The translations under genes and the position numbers were made by a program. 64,000 bases of DNA from Liquidambar formosana (Eukaryota > Streptophyta > Magnoliopsida > Saxifragales > Altingiaceae), in NCBI GenBank assembly GCA_039720395.1, contig CM077824.1, positions 22,468,013 through 22,532,012 on the forward strand, written 5' to 3'. Position 1 is the stretch's first letter; every line of letters begins with the position of its first letter. The notes beneath the pieces are model-generated. The model had not been told where the DNA came from, made no database searches, and saw only the letters and a list, made by a program, of their open reading frames with translations. Shown here piece by piece: positions 43,202-55,552 of the stretch.

Positions 43202-45447
43202 TCATTCATAGCAAAGAAGGGACGATCGAATACTAGGCATGTAACCTGTGTTACCCATCTGCGCACTTAAAGTCATCAATATATTGCAGATCTCCCCTGT
43301 TCTAGGTTGTGCCTGATCATCAGAGAGGAAAGCATGTAACTGATTTTTAACCTCAATCCAGCTGCATTCTGGTTGCTTCTCTGCTCTACTACTCTCTTTC
43401 ATCAACACCTTCACTTTCTCCACCTCATCCCATCTGCTTGCCTTAGCGTGCATATTTGACAAGAGCACATAGTTTGAAGTTTTATGAGGCTCAAGTTTGT
43501 GAAGCTTTTCAGCAGCAAACTTACCAAGTTCTAAATTTCGGTGGTGCATCCGGCAAGCCCCAAGCAGTGCACCCCATATTCCTGCATTGGCCTCAATTTT
43601 CATTCCCCTCACAAGTTGAAAAGCTTCTTTTAACCTCCCAGCTCGACCAAGCAAGTCAACCACACAAGCATAGTGTTCAGCCAAAGGCTCGATAGAATAC
43701 ACTTCACTCATGCAATTAAACAATTTCAAACCCTCATCAATTAAGCCAACATGACTACACGCAGACAAAACCCCAACAAAGGTGACCTGATCGGGAGCCA
43801 CCCCTTCTATTTCCATCTGCTCGAAGAGTTTAACTGCCTCTTTCGCGTACCCATTTAAACCATACCCGGCAATCAAAGAATTCCAAGAAACAACATCACG
43901 ATCAATATCCTTGAACACTAATTCAGCACTTGAGATCCTTCCACACTTTGCATACATAGTGATCAAGGCATTGCCTACAAATAAATCATTCACATAACCA
44001 CTCTTCACAATGAGATGGCGAAGTTGCTCCCCAGCATGCAGAGCTGCAAGATTTGCACAGGCACTTAGTCCACATGCAAATGTCAATTGATCAGGTTTCA
44101 TACCATTTTTCCACATCAAGATGAAACTCTTAAGTGCATCCACAAATAATTCATTTTGGGTAAAACCAGAAATCAACGAATTATAAGAAACTAGATTCCT
44201 CTTTCCCATCTCCTCAAAGATATTAAGGGCCCTATCCATTTGTCCTACTTGAGCATAACCAGCAATCATAGTGTTCCACGAAACTATGTCCTTCCCCGCC
44301 ATCTGTTTAAATAAATAGAGGGCTTCACCAATTCTTCAGCAATGAGCATAGCCTGCAATCATGGTGTTCCAACATACATTGTCTCGGACACTTATCTGAT
44401 TAAAAATTTGACAAGCTTCATCCATCCTTTTATTCTGTACATATCCAGATATCATTGCCGTTTGGACTGCTACATTATTGTAAGGCATCTGATCTAGTAA
44501 TTCCCTTGCTTCATCAAGCTTACCAATAGGAACATACCCATTAATCATTGTAGTCCACGATACAGAATTCCTATCTGGCATTTCCATAAATAGCCTCTTA
44601 GCCTCATCAATTTGGCAATCCTGAACGTAGCCCGCAATCATTGCATTCCAAGAAACCATATTACTACTCGGCATTTGATCAAAGAGTCTCCGAGCCCCCA
44701 AGATGCTACCATTTCGTGCAAACCCACACAACATCGTAACCCATGAAACAACATTCGGTTTTGGAATTTTCTTAAAGAACTGCCAAGCAGAATCCAAATC
44801 ACCCACCTCAACAAACCCATCCACCATCAAATTCCACGAAATCACATCCCTCTCTGCCATTTGCTCAAAAAATTTCAACCCCAAACGCATTTCTCCATTC
44901 TGGGTACACCCAGAAAGCATCGAATTCCACGAAACCAAATCCTTTACGGGCATTTCATTGAAAATTCTCTGAGCATCATCAAACCGCCCATTCTTTGCAT
45001 AACCTGCAATCATCGTGTTCCAACAGACCAGATTTCGCTTATCAGGAAGCAAATCAAACAACTCCCTCACCTTCTCAAGCATCCCGCTTCGTGTGTAGCA
45101 AGTTAACATCAAAGTCCATGAAAATAGGTCTCTATTAGGCATTTTATCAAACAGTTGATAAGCTTTGTCAACCTTGTCTTTGTGTAAGTACCCAGAAATC
45201 ATTGTGTTCCAAGAAACCAAATTTCTGTGAGACATTTTATCAAACAGTTGGCTTGCATCATTGATTCTACCATTTTTGGCATAAGCAGAGATCATGGAAT
45301 TGTATGTCACCGTGTTTTTATGGTCACCAATTCGAATACTTTAATTGCTTCTTCGACCCAACCCGATTTTCCCATCTGGGTTATTTTCAGGTTCTGGTGG
45401 AAGACATGGCTCCCATGTTCACCAACTGATTTGAGCCTTGACTTCAT
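43202..45447 (-). pseudogene. PPR protein (PLS class, E-type C-terminus), broken
   Basis: Start ATG at 45447-45445 (MKSRLKSVGEHG...), intronless, ending at 43202 in RSSLLCYE; about 747 residues if whole. PPR proteins bind organellar RNA one base per repeat; E-class members act in RNA editing complexes. Repeats of about 31-35 residues run throughout (NLVSWNTMISGY, DLFSWTLML, NVVSWVTMLCGFARNG and others). The E region has EHYACVVDLLGRAGR, YVLLSNMHA and PECSWIEVKNQLHAF. Two lesions are present: a missing base near 45322 shifts the frame between VFELVT and HKNTVTY, and an in-frame TGA at 44338-44336 interrupts AHC and RIGEALYLF. Everything else is in frame, so inactivation looks recent, or the lesions are sequence errors. 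No DYW domain. Confidence 0.85.
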
Positions 45448-45934
45448 GATTGTGGAGACTTAGTAGTACGAACTACCAACTGTCTCTCTTCCAAGACATC
45501 CGAATAAAATAATGCTTATAGCAAGAACCATAGAGATAGCAAAAGTGTAAACACAGCAGCTGGACAGGTGGCCAAGGTATGGCCATCGTTCACAAGCACT
45601 TCGTCACCCCAGGTTTTGTGCTGCATCCGTCCATGGCCGTTCAGAAGTTGAAGACGGCCCCTCATTTTGCAATTTTGAATTTTCTGTCTTATTACTCTGT
45701 AGTCTGTACTTTTTGCTTCTTATTTTATTTATTAATTTATTTCATTTTTCTATTAATTTGATTCCCCGAAAAAAATATATATAAGATAAAGAATTTTATT
45801 TTTCCTTATTTGGTTGCCATTGAAAATTGGAAGAGGAAGAATAATTAAAATAATTAAAGTAATTTTGACTTGATATAATTTTATCTTTTTATTTTATTTT
45901 ATTCATTTCTTTTCCCTTTCTTTGTTTTTCCTTA
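45448..45934. other. Intergenic upstream of the PPR gene
   Basis: AT-rich spacer with the presumed PPR promoter. No gene recognised. Confidence 0.45.
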
Positions 45935-46287
45935 AAGGCTGGGTTGGCAACGTGGATTTAGATTTTGGGTATGGATTTAAAATCTACGGATTTGAAATAA
46001 ATAGATTTGAAATCTATGGATTTAAGAATTCATTGTTTGGATAAAATATTTTAAAGGTAAGATTTCAAATCATGAATTTCAAAAACCACTATAATATAAT
46101 ATCATTATCATGCTAAAATTCATCAAAAAAACGCGATCCTTCCCCCTTTGGAGAATGATAGATCGTTTCATTCCAAGTCATCACAAATAGGCCTAACGTA
46201 TCATATCAAATTACTTAAATCCATAAAAGTCCCAACATGAATACATTCATATCTCTGTAATTTTATTTTATTAAATGGAAAACACAA

Positions 46288-46326
<39 letters not shown>

Positions 46327-47685
46327 TATAGGGATGATCCTATCAGTTACAGCTAATGTGATGCTATATCAACTATGGCTCATTTGGCTGTCCATCTTCA
46401 TTAAAAGTAATCCCACGACGAAGTGAAAAAGGAACTTAAAAGGACCCGAATCAAACTGGATCAACCTGCAAATCCCCAAAAAACCCACAACCCACTTTAC
46501 CTTTCCCTTCTCCCATTCCACGAACCACTGTTCTGGAATTAAAGCACGATTGGCGATGAAGCACATCCAGCGACGAAGCGATGGCGAGACCCTTCTCGCG
46601 CGAGCACGACCGACAACAAGGGAAGGTCGGTGAAGAAGAGCTCCCCAAATCGCACGAGAGGTTTTGCAATTGAAGATGAACCAGATCTGGTTTGGGGCAT
46701 GTCGACCATGGCTTCTATGGTTCACCTCTCACATGTTTTGCTGCGACGGTTTGGAGAGAGAATTAAAAAAAAAAAAAGGGAAAATAAAACCAAAAAACCC
46801 GAGGTTGCTGGCCCATCATCATCGGTCATGCTCACATGAGAAGGGAAGGAGGGTCGTCGCCGGTCTTGCTGCTCGCCATCGCCTCGTCGTCGGTTGTGCT
46901 GCATTGCCAGTCGTGCTTGATTCCAGAGAAGAGAAGTAGCAGCGTCGGCAGGCCCCTACACTTTCCCCATTTTTTTCGGCCACGTCAACCTTTCCGGCCA
47001 GCCAGCACCATTTTTTTGAGCCAAAATCCCACTTTTTCCAACTAAAACTTCCCGTTCACCAAAACCCCCTACCGCTGCCACAAACATCCACCAAAACTAC
47101 ATCTTATGATCAGATTTGCATCTTGCCATGGCTGCCAAGGAAAAAACAGAAGTAGATTTGCATCTCGCCATGGAGTTAACTCAAATTTTGGGTATTCTCC
47201 ACCATTTCTTCCTCTTGCAAGGTTCCCCTTCAGATCCAAGCTCTCACAGTGATGAAATCATCCATAGGTTGCAGCAGCAGCAGCAAAGGTGGTTGTGGCG
47301 GCGGCGGCAGCGGCAGTAGAGGTTGCTCCGGTGGGGTTTCACCGACGAATCTTGGTGAGGATCTTGGATGGGAATAGAACATAGTGGGCAAGAGAATAGA
47401 GACTTTTAAGGAGAATAGAGAGAGAAAGTGAGGGATACAATAGAGACTGTCAAATACGAGAAGGTCGAGCGTCGGGTCGATGGTGTAGCTTTGATTCAGG
47501 ATGGATTTCAAAATTCACACCTATTAGGTGTTTTTTGAAATCCATGGATTTGGGCCACTGAAATCCGTCTTGGATTTGGCTGAAATCCAAATCCTCAGCT
47601 TATTATGGCATCCAAACAAGGGATTTGGATTTAGGTCCCCAAATCCAAATCCATCCCCTCCAAATCCAGGTTCCCAAACGCACCC
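45935..47685. mobile_element. TIR element of about 1.75 kb, Harbinger-like
   Basis: The left end has GGCTGGGTTGGCAACGTGG and the right end CCAGGTTCCCAAACGCACCC. These are imperfect TIRs, continued inward by many GGATTTGG / CCAAATCC motifs at both ends. TTA flanks both sides (45932-45934 and 47686-47688). A TA microsatellite is at about 46286-46325. The GC-richer core (46.55-47.3 kb) has a CAG/CGG repeat near 47270-47317 and no recognisable protein. Confidence 0.5.
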
Positions 47686-47819
47686 TTATAGTATCGGGAC
47701 GATTGATGCAATACAATGTGGACTCAACCCATACTTTATAAGAAATAAAATTATGAAATCCCTGGTTGAAAGGGAGTCCTTATCATATTTAGACCAGAGT
47801 TTCCTTACTAATTACTGTT

Positions 47820-48250
47820 GGCCCAAATAATCAACCCTAGAGGGGGGTGAATTGGGTTGAAGCAAAATAAATGGAACTTTTAAAAACTTTTGCAAATATA
47901 GTAAATTAAACAATGATGCAAATAGCACAATTAATGAAAGCAAATAAATGAGAGAGAGTTAGAGAAATCAAACACAAGATATAACGAGGTTCGGCTCTCC
48001 CGCCTACGTTCTCTCCTCAAGAACTCCGCTTGAGGATTCCAAATCCACGAACCAATCTCATTCACGGGTGGAGATCAAACCTTACACCAATCTACTTGCG
48101 GGTGTAGATCAAACCTTTACAAACAAACAAATTCCCTTTGCTCAACAAGGGTTATGCCCAATCCTCAATCTCTCACAAAGATAGATATGAATTTAATACA
48201 ACAACAAATCCTTCTTGATAGGGTGAATGAAGAATTAAGCTCAATCTAAT
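47820..48250 (+). repeat. Interspersed repeat with CCTAGAGGGGGGTGAATTGG
   Basis: Has the CTAGAGGGGGGTGAAT string and the AACGAGGTTCGGC ... CCTACGTTCTCTCCTC block, which recur together across many flowering plant genomes. Two GGGTG(G/T)AGATCAAACC repeats lie near 48068 and 48100. The class is not clear to me. Confidence 0.45.
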
Positions 48251-48710
48251 ATGATATGGACAATGAAAGCTCAAGTATGTGAATAATCCAATACTATTCA
48301 CTCAAGTGAGAAGAATATCACTAGGTTATTTTTGTGCTTAAATGTTGAGTGAATAATATTGGATTCAAGTTTTAGGGCAAATCACATGAAACCCTCATAA
48401 ACTACAGGTCAATTTTACAAAACCCGCATGAAAAACCAAACAAACAATTCCTTGAACTATTAAATTGTAATATTTTCTCACCTTTGGTTTTTTTTGTCAA
48501 ATTTAATGCCTAATTTCATCAAATTTCCATAAAATTGATGACTTATTTAATGTCTAAACCAGTTATAGGTTACAAAATTGGTGCACTAACCCAAAAGAGT
48601 TGTGAAATATTTCATAAAAAGTGAAACAAATTGATGAGTTAATTCAAAAGATACAGCCATGCACCAAAAAAAGAAAAAAAAAAACATTTTGATTATATAT
48701 ATATATATAT

Positions 48711-48991
48711 AAAACTATACATGTGATTCATTTTTTTCAAAACCAATCGTTAGATTACATTTACTTCATGTGAAGGTCATGCATACCAAAAATCAAGTTG
48801 ATCCAAAATTAAAAACTACTTTATTCATAAATGTTCAAAATGAGTGATTGTCATTAATTAAAAAATATAATTTTTAGGTCGAATATCAATAAATCTTGGA
48901 TCAACTTGATTTTTGGTATGTATTACCTACATGATAAGGCTATCTAATCTAACGGTTGGTTTCGTAAAATATGAATCACATGTATAGTTTT
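48711..48991. mobile_element. MITE with about 90-bp inverted arms
   Basis: AAAACTATACATGTGATTCA at 48711 pairs with TGAATCACATGTATAGTTTT ending 48991. Inner arms include ACCAAAAATCAAGTTGATCC and its complement near 48897. No target duplication was established. Confidence 0.7.
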
Positions 48992-50151
48992 GAAGGGTAA
49001 TCTAATCTAAAGTTAAGTTAAGTTAATCTCATAAGAAAGGGACTCTATATATATATACATATTCACGATCACTAAATGAGACCCATGATGGTGAATCTTG
49101 AAGACATGGTAAAACCTAAAGGAATGGCAATGGGGTGGGACGGGGCTCCGCTGTGTTTGCAAATCCCAATCCCCATCCCAACTATTCAGATGGCCATCTC
49201 AGACCTGCCCTTAAACCCGTTGGGGTATAGCTTGCATATATGTCCCATCTTTGCCTGTATTAAAATTCTTCATCCTTGACCCCAGCCTGCTAATATTCTA
49301 TTTTTCCCGTTGATGAAATGATGGTAAAAAATTGTTTAAAAAGAAAAAAAGATGTGTTTGTGATGTAAACCTAGAGTAAAAAAAAAAAAAAAGGATAATT
49401 GATTGATTAACAACCTCAAAGCTAAAGAAAAAATCCATGATAACAAATTGATTAACATAAAACACCCACCTGAGACAACCCTTAAAAATACACTAAACAA
49501 AGTAATCCAAAAAAAACAAGCCACCATTGCAAACAAAGTAGATGAAAAGGTTGAACCGTGAAAAAGTCATTTAGATGGTACAATATTAATTGGGGCGGGT
49601 AGACGGGATGGGGTGGGGCATTACAAAACCTTACCCGACCCAAACCCAAATTGGGTTTTGAAATTTGCCATTCGTACTCCATCCCTGTTTAAATCACTGA
49701 AAACCCAAGGTTCACATTGTCATCTCAAAACCATGGCACAACTTTACATGACGATTCTCGTGTCATGTCCTATAGCTTGTACTCTTGGAGTTAGCATTCT
49801 TCCATGCGGGCACCGTACTAAGCTAAGGTAATGTTGATTCTTGATGGGTTTTTAGATGATTAAGATTAAAATATAAAAAAAATATTATTAAAATGATCTT
49901 AATGATACCGTTTTGATATTTCAATCTTGACCGTTCAAAAATTCATCCAAAAACTACCATCACCAAAAAAATGAAAAAACATTAGAGAATCATATAATAA
50001 ACTAATAGAGGCAATATTATTATCCTCACTTATGGCGGCAATGGTTAATTATGTTTCCCGCCCAATTTCCAATTTGCCCAAAAGCCCAAATTTCTTTCAG
50101 GGCTTTCTTCATTTTTTTCTTCACCTCCAATCTGTTTCATACACAGAGTAG
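48992..50151. other. Intergenic with GGGGTGGGAC-rich scraps
   Basis: GGGGTGGGACGGGG (about 49131) and GGGGCGGGTAGACGGG (about 49591) hint at a decayed hAT-type element with G-rich ends. No gene seen. A segment just before 50144 may be the original F-box promoter. Confidence 0.3.
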
Positions 50152-50869
50152 TAGGGGTGTTAATGGTTTAGGTTAAAACCGAGAACCAAACCAAACCAAA
50201 CCAAACCAAACCATTTAGTTTGGTTTTTTTGTCATTAGGTTTGGTTTTGGTTCTAATTTTAGAAAACCGAACTAAATTGGTTTGGTTTTGGTTTTCATTT
50301 TTAAAAAACCAAACTAAACTAAAAACCGAAAAAACCGAAAAATCTAATATATATATATATATATATATAGATATATATATATATATATATCAAACTTAAA
50401 GTTTTTAAATTTCCTATTCTAATAAGGGCATAGTAGGAAATAGATTTAAAATAGTACAAAACCCTAAGTCTCTCAATCTCAGCCTCGTCTCATTTTAAGT
50501 TTCTTATTGTTTTTCCTTTTTTATATTGGCATGTATTAAACTAGCTATTAATGTTGTGTAAGATATTAGATTGACATATGTCAATATGTTTTCATTTTGA
50601 TACAATGTTTAATGTTTTTTTTACTTGCTAATGTAATGTTTTTATTAAAAATATTTTTATTTGGAGTCTGGTATATCATTTTTTTTCATTTTCAATTATT
50701 TATTACTACTTGATAGGTTAAAACTGAAACCGAACTGAACCAAACCGAAATTTTTTGGTTTGGTTTGGTTTTTTTATAATATGGTTTGGTTTTGGTTTAG
50801 TAGGAACAAAACCAAAGTATAATGGTTTGATTTGAAATCTACCCTAAAACCAAACCATTAACACCCCTA
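50152..50869. mobile_element. hAT-type MITE inserted just before the F-box ATG
   Basis: TIRs TAGGGGTGTTAATGG at the left and CCATTAACACCCCTA at the right, 15 of 15 matching. 8-bp duplications CAGAGTAG (50144-50151) and CAGAATAG (50870-50877), one mismatch. The inside is dominated by AAACCAAACC-type repeats and their complements and a TA tract (about 50348-50390). 8-bp TSD and TAGGGGTG ends are hAT hallmarks. Confidence 0.85.
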
Positions 50870-50879
50870 CAGAATAGCC

Positions 50880-52286
50880 ATGAAAAGAAACAAGAAATCA
50901 ACAGTGCACATCCAAGGACAGAACAAAAGAGTAGCAGCAGAGCAAGCACACGATGATGATCAACAACCAAGTTCTTCCATTGAAGACCTCCCAACTCACA
51001 ACCTCATAGATATTCTCTCTAGACTCTCCGTCGAGACCATCTTCAGATGCAGGTGCGTTTCCAAAACTTGGCTCAATATACTCTTAACCCCTCTTTTTGC
51101 CAAACACCACTTCACAAGAGCACCAACCTGCCCTCTCCTTCGAAACGCCAGTGGCAACCGTGTCTCGGGAACCTTATATTTAATTGAACTCGAATGCGAC
51201 GACACTTCTAATGCTGCTAATGGATCCTGTGGTTTTATTGGTTGCTCTTACACTTTCCACGAAATTTGCAATCGCCATGTTGAAATGAAGCTTGCCACCA
51301 AATTTATCCTCCCAAAACTCGATGGGGCCAACAAAATGATGCCCAAAAGTACTAGATCCATTGGCTGCAAGTTGGAGATCTTGAAATCATGTAATGGGTT
51401 GCTTTGCTTGCGTGGAGCTTTGTGTGATGACCCTGTTGTCATTTACAATCCAGTGACGGGTGAATACATAACGATTCCAACACCTAAGAAAGACAATTGT
51501 TAGGAAAAAGCTGTTTGTGGTTTGGGTTTTAGTCCAAAATGTAACCAATACAAGGTGTTGCGAATGCTTTATCTTCGCTGCCCTGCTGTGGGCAAGCGTT
51601 TGTATGTTCATGTGGCTGAGATACACTCAATTGGATCGGGAGAGTGGAGAATAATTGGGAGTTTTTCTTACTCGCTATTTGGGACATCATTTCCTGTCTA
51701 TCTTTCGCTATGTGCATTTCTGAATGGCGCTCTTCACTGGTTTTGTGAAGCTGATGAAAGCTTTGATTTTGTAGTTTCATTTGACTTTGGGGAAGAGCGA
51801 TTTACAGCAATACCACCTCCACCTCCCTACTATTGTGCATTTGAGTATGGGTACAGGCAGCTTGGACCAATACTACCCCCTCGTCGTCACTTTGAGTCTA
51901 ATAAATCTAAGATAAGCATGGGAGTCTTAAAAGGTTCCCTTTATTTTTGTGATGCATCTTCTTATGATCATATTGAAATATGGGTAATGAAGGATTATGG
52001 TGTCAAAGAATCTTGGTTTAAGGAGGTTGAAATTGATACCTTGAATGCAGACAGGTGGCCAGCAGGCTTATATCAACCCATAGATTTCCTTCAAAATGGG
52101 GATTTATTGATGTACTATGCGAACAATGCCCTAATTTCTTACGATGGTGATGGTGATGGATTCAAGTATTTTAAGATCCGTGACATTCAAACAAAATTTC
52201 TAGCCATAGCTCTGGGCCGGTTTTGAGTTAGTGGGGGCCTAGGCGAACTCCTAAAATGGGGTCCTCTTCCTTCTATACATATTCTC

Positions 52287-52317
<31 letters not shown>

Positions 52318-53111
52318 AAATATCCCCCCCAAAAAAAAAAAAAAAAAATTCCTATTACCAAGTACCAACATAAAGTTTGTTTGCATATAAAATTACTAAA
52401 ATTTTCTTTTATAAATTAAAATGACAAGAGATGATTACAAAAACTAATAAAGATAGAATATATATAACATACTTCTTGCTTCATAATTGAGCAAAATCCA
52501 CTTTTACAACACCAAAAAGAAAAAAAAACAAATGCCAAATAAAATCTAAAGCTATAATACAAAAAAAAAAAAAAAAAATCAATTACAACAAAGTGTCATT
52601 TAAACATTACTCTTCTCACATTTTTAGATGCAAAATTATTAATTAAGCTAGTATAATCAAGCTTTTCTACCATATCTTTTTCAATAGATTGTGAGAGACA
52701 GAGAGACGTTGTGAATGGGGAGGGCTGGAAGAGATGAGAGACAAAGAAAGACGTTGTGAATGGGGAGTTTCTCAGATCTCAAATCTAAGATCTAAATGCA
52801 AAACCTCCTTGATTCCTGTGTAAAATACCTTCCTCTTTTTTTTTTTTTTTTGGGCTGGAATTGGGCTTGGAAAAATAGGGCCCCTTTTGCTTAAAACAGG
52901 AGAATTGGTCCAACTAGAGAAGCTTCTCTTTGGGCTCATTTTTGGACTTTCATAACTAGTAAAGGAGATAGGTATTTGGGGGCCCTTTTTTTAGCCCAAA
53001 ATAGGGGCCTGGGTCCAAAACCGGGCCTGCATTGCTCATACTCCGAGCTTTGTTTCACTCAAGGACATGATAGGAAATGGCGTGGAGGTCCTGAATGCAA
53101 GATCAAGGTAA
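50880..53111 (+). pseudogene. F-box protein gene (F-box associated domain), broken
   Basis: F-box proteins choose targets for SCF ubiquitin ligases. Residues 30-75 form the F-box (IEDLPTHNLIDILSRLSVE, RCRCVSKTWLNIL). The associated domain follows (LEILKSCNGLLCLRG, YNPVTGEYITIPTP, LGFSPKCNQYKVLRML, FLNGALHWFCE, ISMGVLKGSLYFCD, EIWVMKDYGVKESWFKE). An in-frame TAG at 51501-51503 interrupts it, with the frame unchanged after. At 52212 the last codons are cut by an 817-bp hAT element. The original tail resumes at 53038 (PSFVSLKDMIGNGVEVLNAR) and stops at TAA 53109-53111. Intronless. Translation could still give a 207-residue F-box fragment. Confidence 0.88.
52213..53029. mobile_element. hAT-like element inside the F-box C-terminus
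   Basis: Ends TGGGCCGGTTTTG and CAAAACCGGGCCTG are near-inverted. 8-bp duplications CATAGCTC (52205-52212) and CATTGCTC (53030-53037), one mismatch. Removing the element plus one duplication rejoins the F-box tail in frame. The interior has several A tracts (52288-52315, 52328-52347, 52560-52578) and no transposase. Confidence 0.8.
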
Positions 53112-53544
53112 AGATGTGTATTCTGCTCTATACATGTACACACTATTTAGATAATTTATTTATTCATTGGGATGCCATGATTTTACTCGGTTCTAACCGT
53201 ACATTGATATTCTTATACTGTAAAGCATATTGGTTTTCACATTTGCAATTTTGCGTACTTTAAATTAGTTGTGTTTACCTCGTTTCTCAATTAGTTTAGT
53301 ATTTAACCAAATAAATTGGGAAGCCATAATCAATTTATCTTTCATGGTAGTTTCACCCCTTCGGGAAATTGGTTCAAAGATACATATACTTTGTTTTTGT
53401 TTTTTTTAAGCCTCTTTTGGTGACAAGTCTCCAAGGTTGTTTCATCTAGCAAAGAAAGTTTTGCTCAATGGTTTGGTCTGCATAGATGACTAATTGACTA
53501 TTTTGATGATGAAGCACTAAAAGGAATTTAATTTGCTTTAATCC
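53112..53544. other. F-box 3' flank
   Basis: AT-rich, no gene recognised. Ends at the AATCC target of the copia element. Confidence 0.45.
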
Positions 53545-53924
53545 TGTTGGTATTTGGATTGGGTTTTGACCCGACCCACAACCCATGGATCGTCCACATG
53601 GGTTAGTTGGATTAAATGGGTTATGTCTGTTGGGAACAGACATAAGATATACCCATATATATATGTGTGTCTGTTGAAAACAGACGTTAATGTGAAAATA
53701 TACCAGCCCTTTCTTCTCTCTGTTTCATCTCTCTGGCAACCATCACCATAGCCATTGAACTTGGAGTGTGGATATTATTGGGGAGACTCTGGTAGCCTTC
53801 TCCATTGACGAGTGGGTGCGTCTTCAAAGTTCGTGATTGCGTGGGGCTTGTAATCCAAGTACAAAGATCCGAATTGTTTCCGCTGAGGTATTCCGTATAC
53901 CCATATTCTTATAGTAATCTTACA
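53545..53924 (+). repeat. 5' LTR of copia G
   Basis: TGTTGG...CTTACA. Possible TATA in ATATACCCATATATATATG (about 53648-53667). A small GTCTGTTG..AACAGAC hairpin occurs twice (about 53626-53642 and 53670-53686). Confidence 0.93.
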
Positions 53925-53938
53925 TTGGTATCAGAGCA
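53925..53938 (+). promoter_or_regulatory. Primer binding site of copia G
   Basis: TTGGTATCAGAGCA immediately after the LTR: initiator-Met tRNA complement. Confidence 0.9.
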
Positions 53939-54495
53939 TGTGATTACTTGTTTTCGCTCCTGTAATCATTGAGAATATGATTTGCATCATACATGAGTTT
54001 TTCTTCAAAACACAATTTTTTGGGATTATTAAATTCGTTTTTAAATATGGTGTTTTTATCCAAAATTTTTTATAGGGTTTTGTTCCTCTATGTGTTAGGA
54101 ACTTCCCTCTAAAATTTCGTGAAAAACCGTTGTGTGTTTTGGAAGAAAAATCAAAATTTTGTTTTCTGAAATTATGTTTTTTCAGAAACTTTGGGTCAAT
54201 TTTCGATACACTTAGAGAAGCTTATAATGCATGAAATTTATATATTGTGAATCTATGTCGCATGGGCTTTCCAACGACGTATCGTATGCGTAATTTGGAC
54301 TTAAATTGAATGAGATATGGCCATTCAAAGTTGGGGGATTGGTAATGCAAAATCTGCATTTTTCTGCATAACCAAAGGTTGAAGATGAACAGTGCACGGC
54401 TCGGCTTGGCTTGGCATATGGCATGGCTCGGCTTGAAGCTTGGCTCGGCTTGGCTCACGGCTTGGCTCGGCTTGGCTCACGGCTTGGCTTGGCTG

Positions 54496-54536
<41 letters not shown>

Positions 54537-55552
54537 TCGTCCAGTGCGTGAATAGCTAGTGGATTTCCCATACTAAGTATACCCCAATTTTTAGGCTACT
54601 GTGTAGTTTTTTTTTAAAAGGACACAATGGTGTGTTCTATGAGGATTTTTAGTATGGGTATGCTTGAGCCGTTCATTTTATTGTGGACCCCACAATTTTT
54701 TTTATGGCCATTTTTATTTATTTCTTTTGGATCCCATGTGATAATAGTTTTTATATTTATTTCATGCACTGTTTTGGCCTAAAATAAAAGAAAAATTAAT
54801 TTTCTTTTTTAATTCATGCATATTAATTAGCCTAATCAATTTACATAATTTTGTATTATGTTTTATTATTGTGATTGGGTTATTTTTTGTATAATGTGTC
54901 CTAGGCTTTAATGACCTTAAACCCTTTCTATAGATGGAAGTGTGGTTATTCCTCCATTCATTTAACACAATTTATATTGTTTATTGTTTATTATTTATTG
55001 TGTGAATGGTTTATGTATGGATGGAGGCTTGGCATTGGTATTTTTGTTGTGCTCATGGTTGGTGTTATTTATTTATTTATTTTGTGGATGGATAAAGGCA
55101 CACGTCAAATATGTTGGTGAAATGGCATCCCCATTTATTTTTTATTAGATTCTTTGTAATAGGGAATTTTGGATTTGTAATATTTGAGATGTATTATTTA
55201 TTCATGGCTTTGTAAGGGGATGTGTTTCATTTTCACCAATATGTTTTAGAGGTTGCCTTGACATGATGCACCAAAATACCAAGGGCTTCAAGTGAAGCCC
55301 GTGCCCAAATATTTGCGGACACATGGATATATGTGCATGATTTGACTTGTGGAATTAGAGAGATTAAGTCCTCTATTATTTTATTCGAAATCAATTAGAT
55401 GTGTTGTTCTAACTTACGTAGTGGGAGATGATTACTAGCCTCGCGAAATTTTCGATCTTGCTATGTAGGTGGGGACATCATATGCTAATTGGGTTTCTGA
55501 GATAAAATTAAAATGTGTGCTAATGTCAACCCTGTGCAATGAATGTAGTGAA
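53939..55552 (+). other. Long leader of copia G with GGCTTGGCTC repeat and poly(A)
   Basis: 1.6 kb, non-coding. A minisatellite of GGCTCGGCTTGGCT units spans about 54396-54494, then 34 A at 54501-54534. A leader this long before gag is unusual for copia. Confidence 0.7.

Noticed and set aside
44336..44338. TGA in the PPR gene as selenocysteine or programmed read-through
   Set aside because: Plants lack selenocysteine insertion, and a frameshift in the same gene points to decay.
46630..47319. Several overlapping open frames in the GC-richer core of the TIR element
   Set aside because: Low-complexity, no family resemblance; open because of base composition.
49076..49831. Short open frames as a host gene
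   Set aside because: No domain, splice pattern or start context; G-rich repeat scraps explain the composition.
51501..51503. TAG in the F-box gene as a short intron boundary
   Set aside because: The frame continues unchanged on both sides and no GT-AG pair would remove only the stop without removing conserved residues.
53554..53751. 65-codon frame repeated at 59125-59322
   Set aside because: Identical because it lies in the two LTRs of copia G; not a gene.
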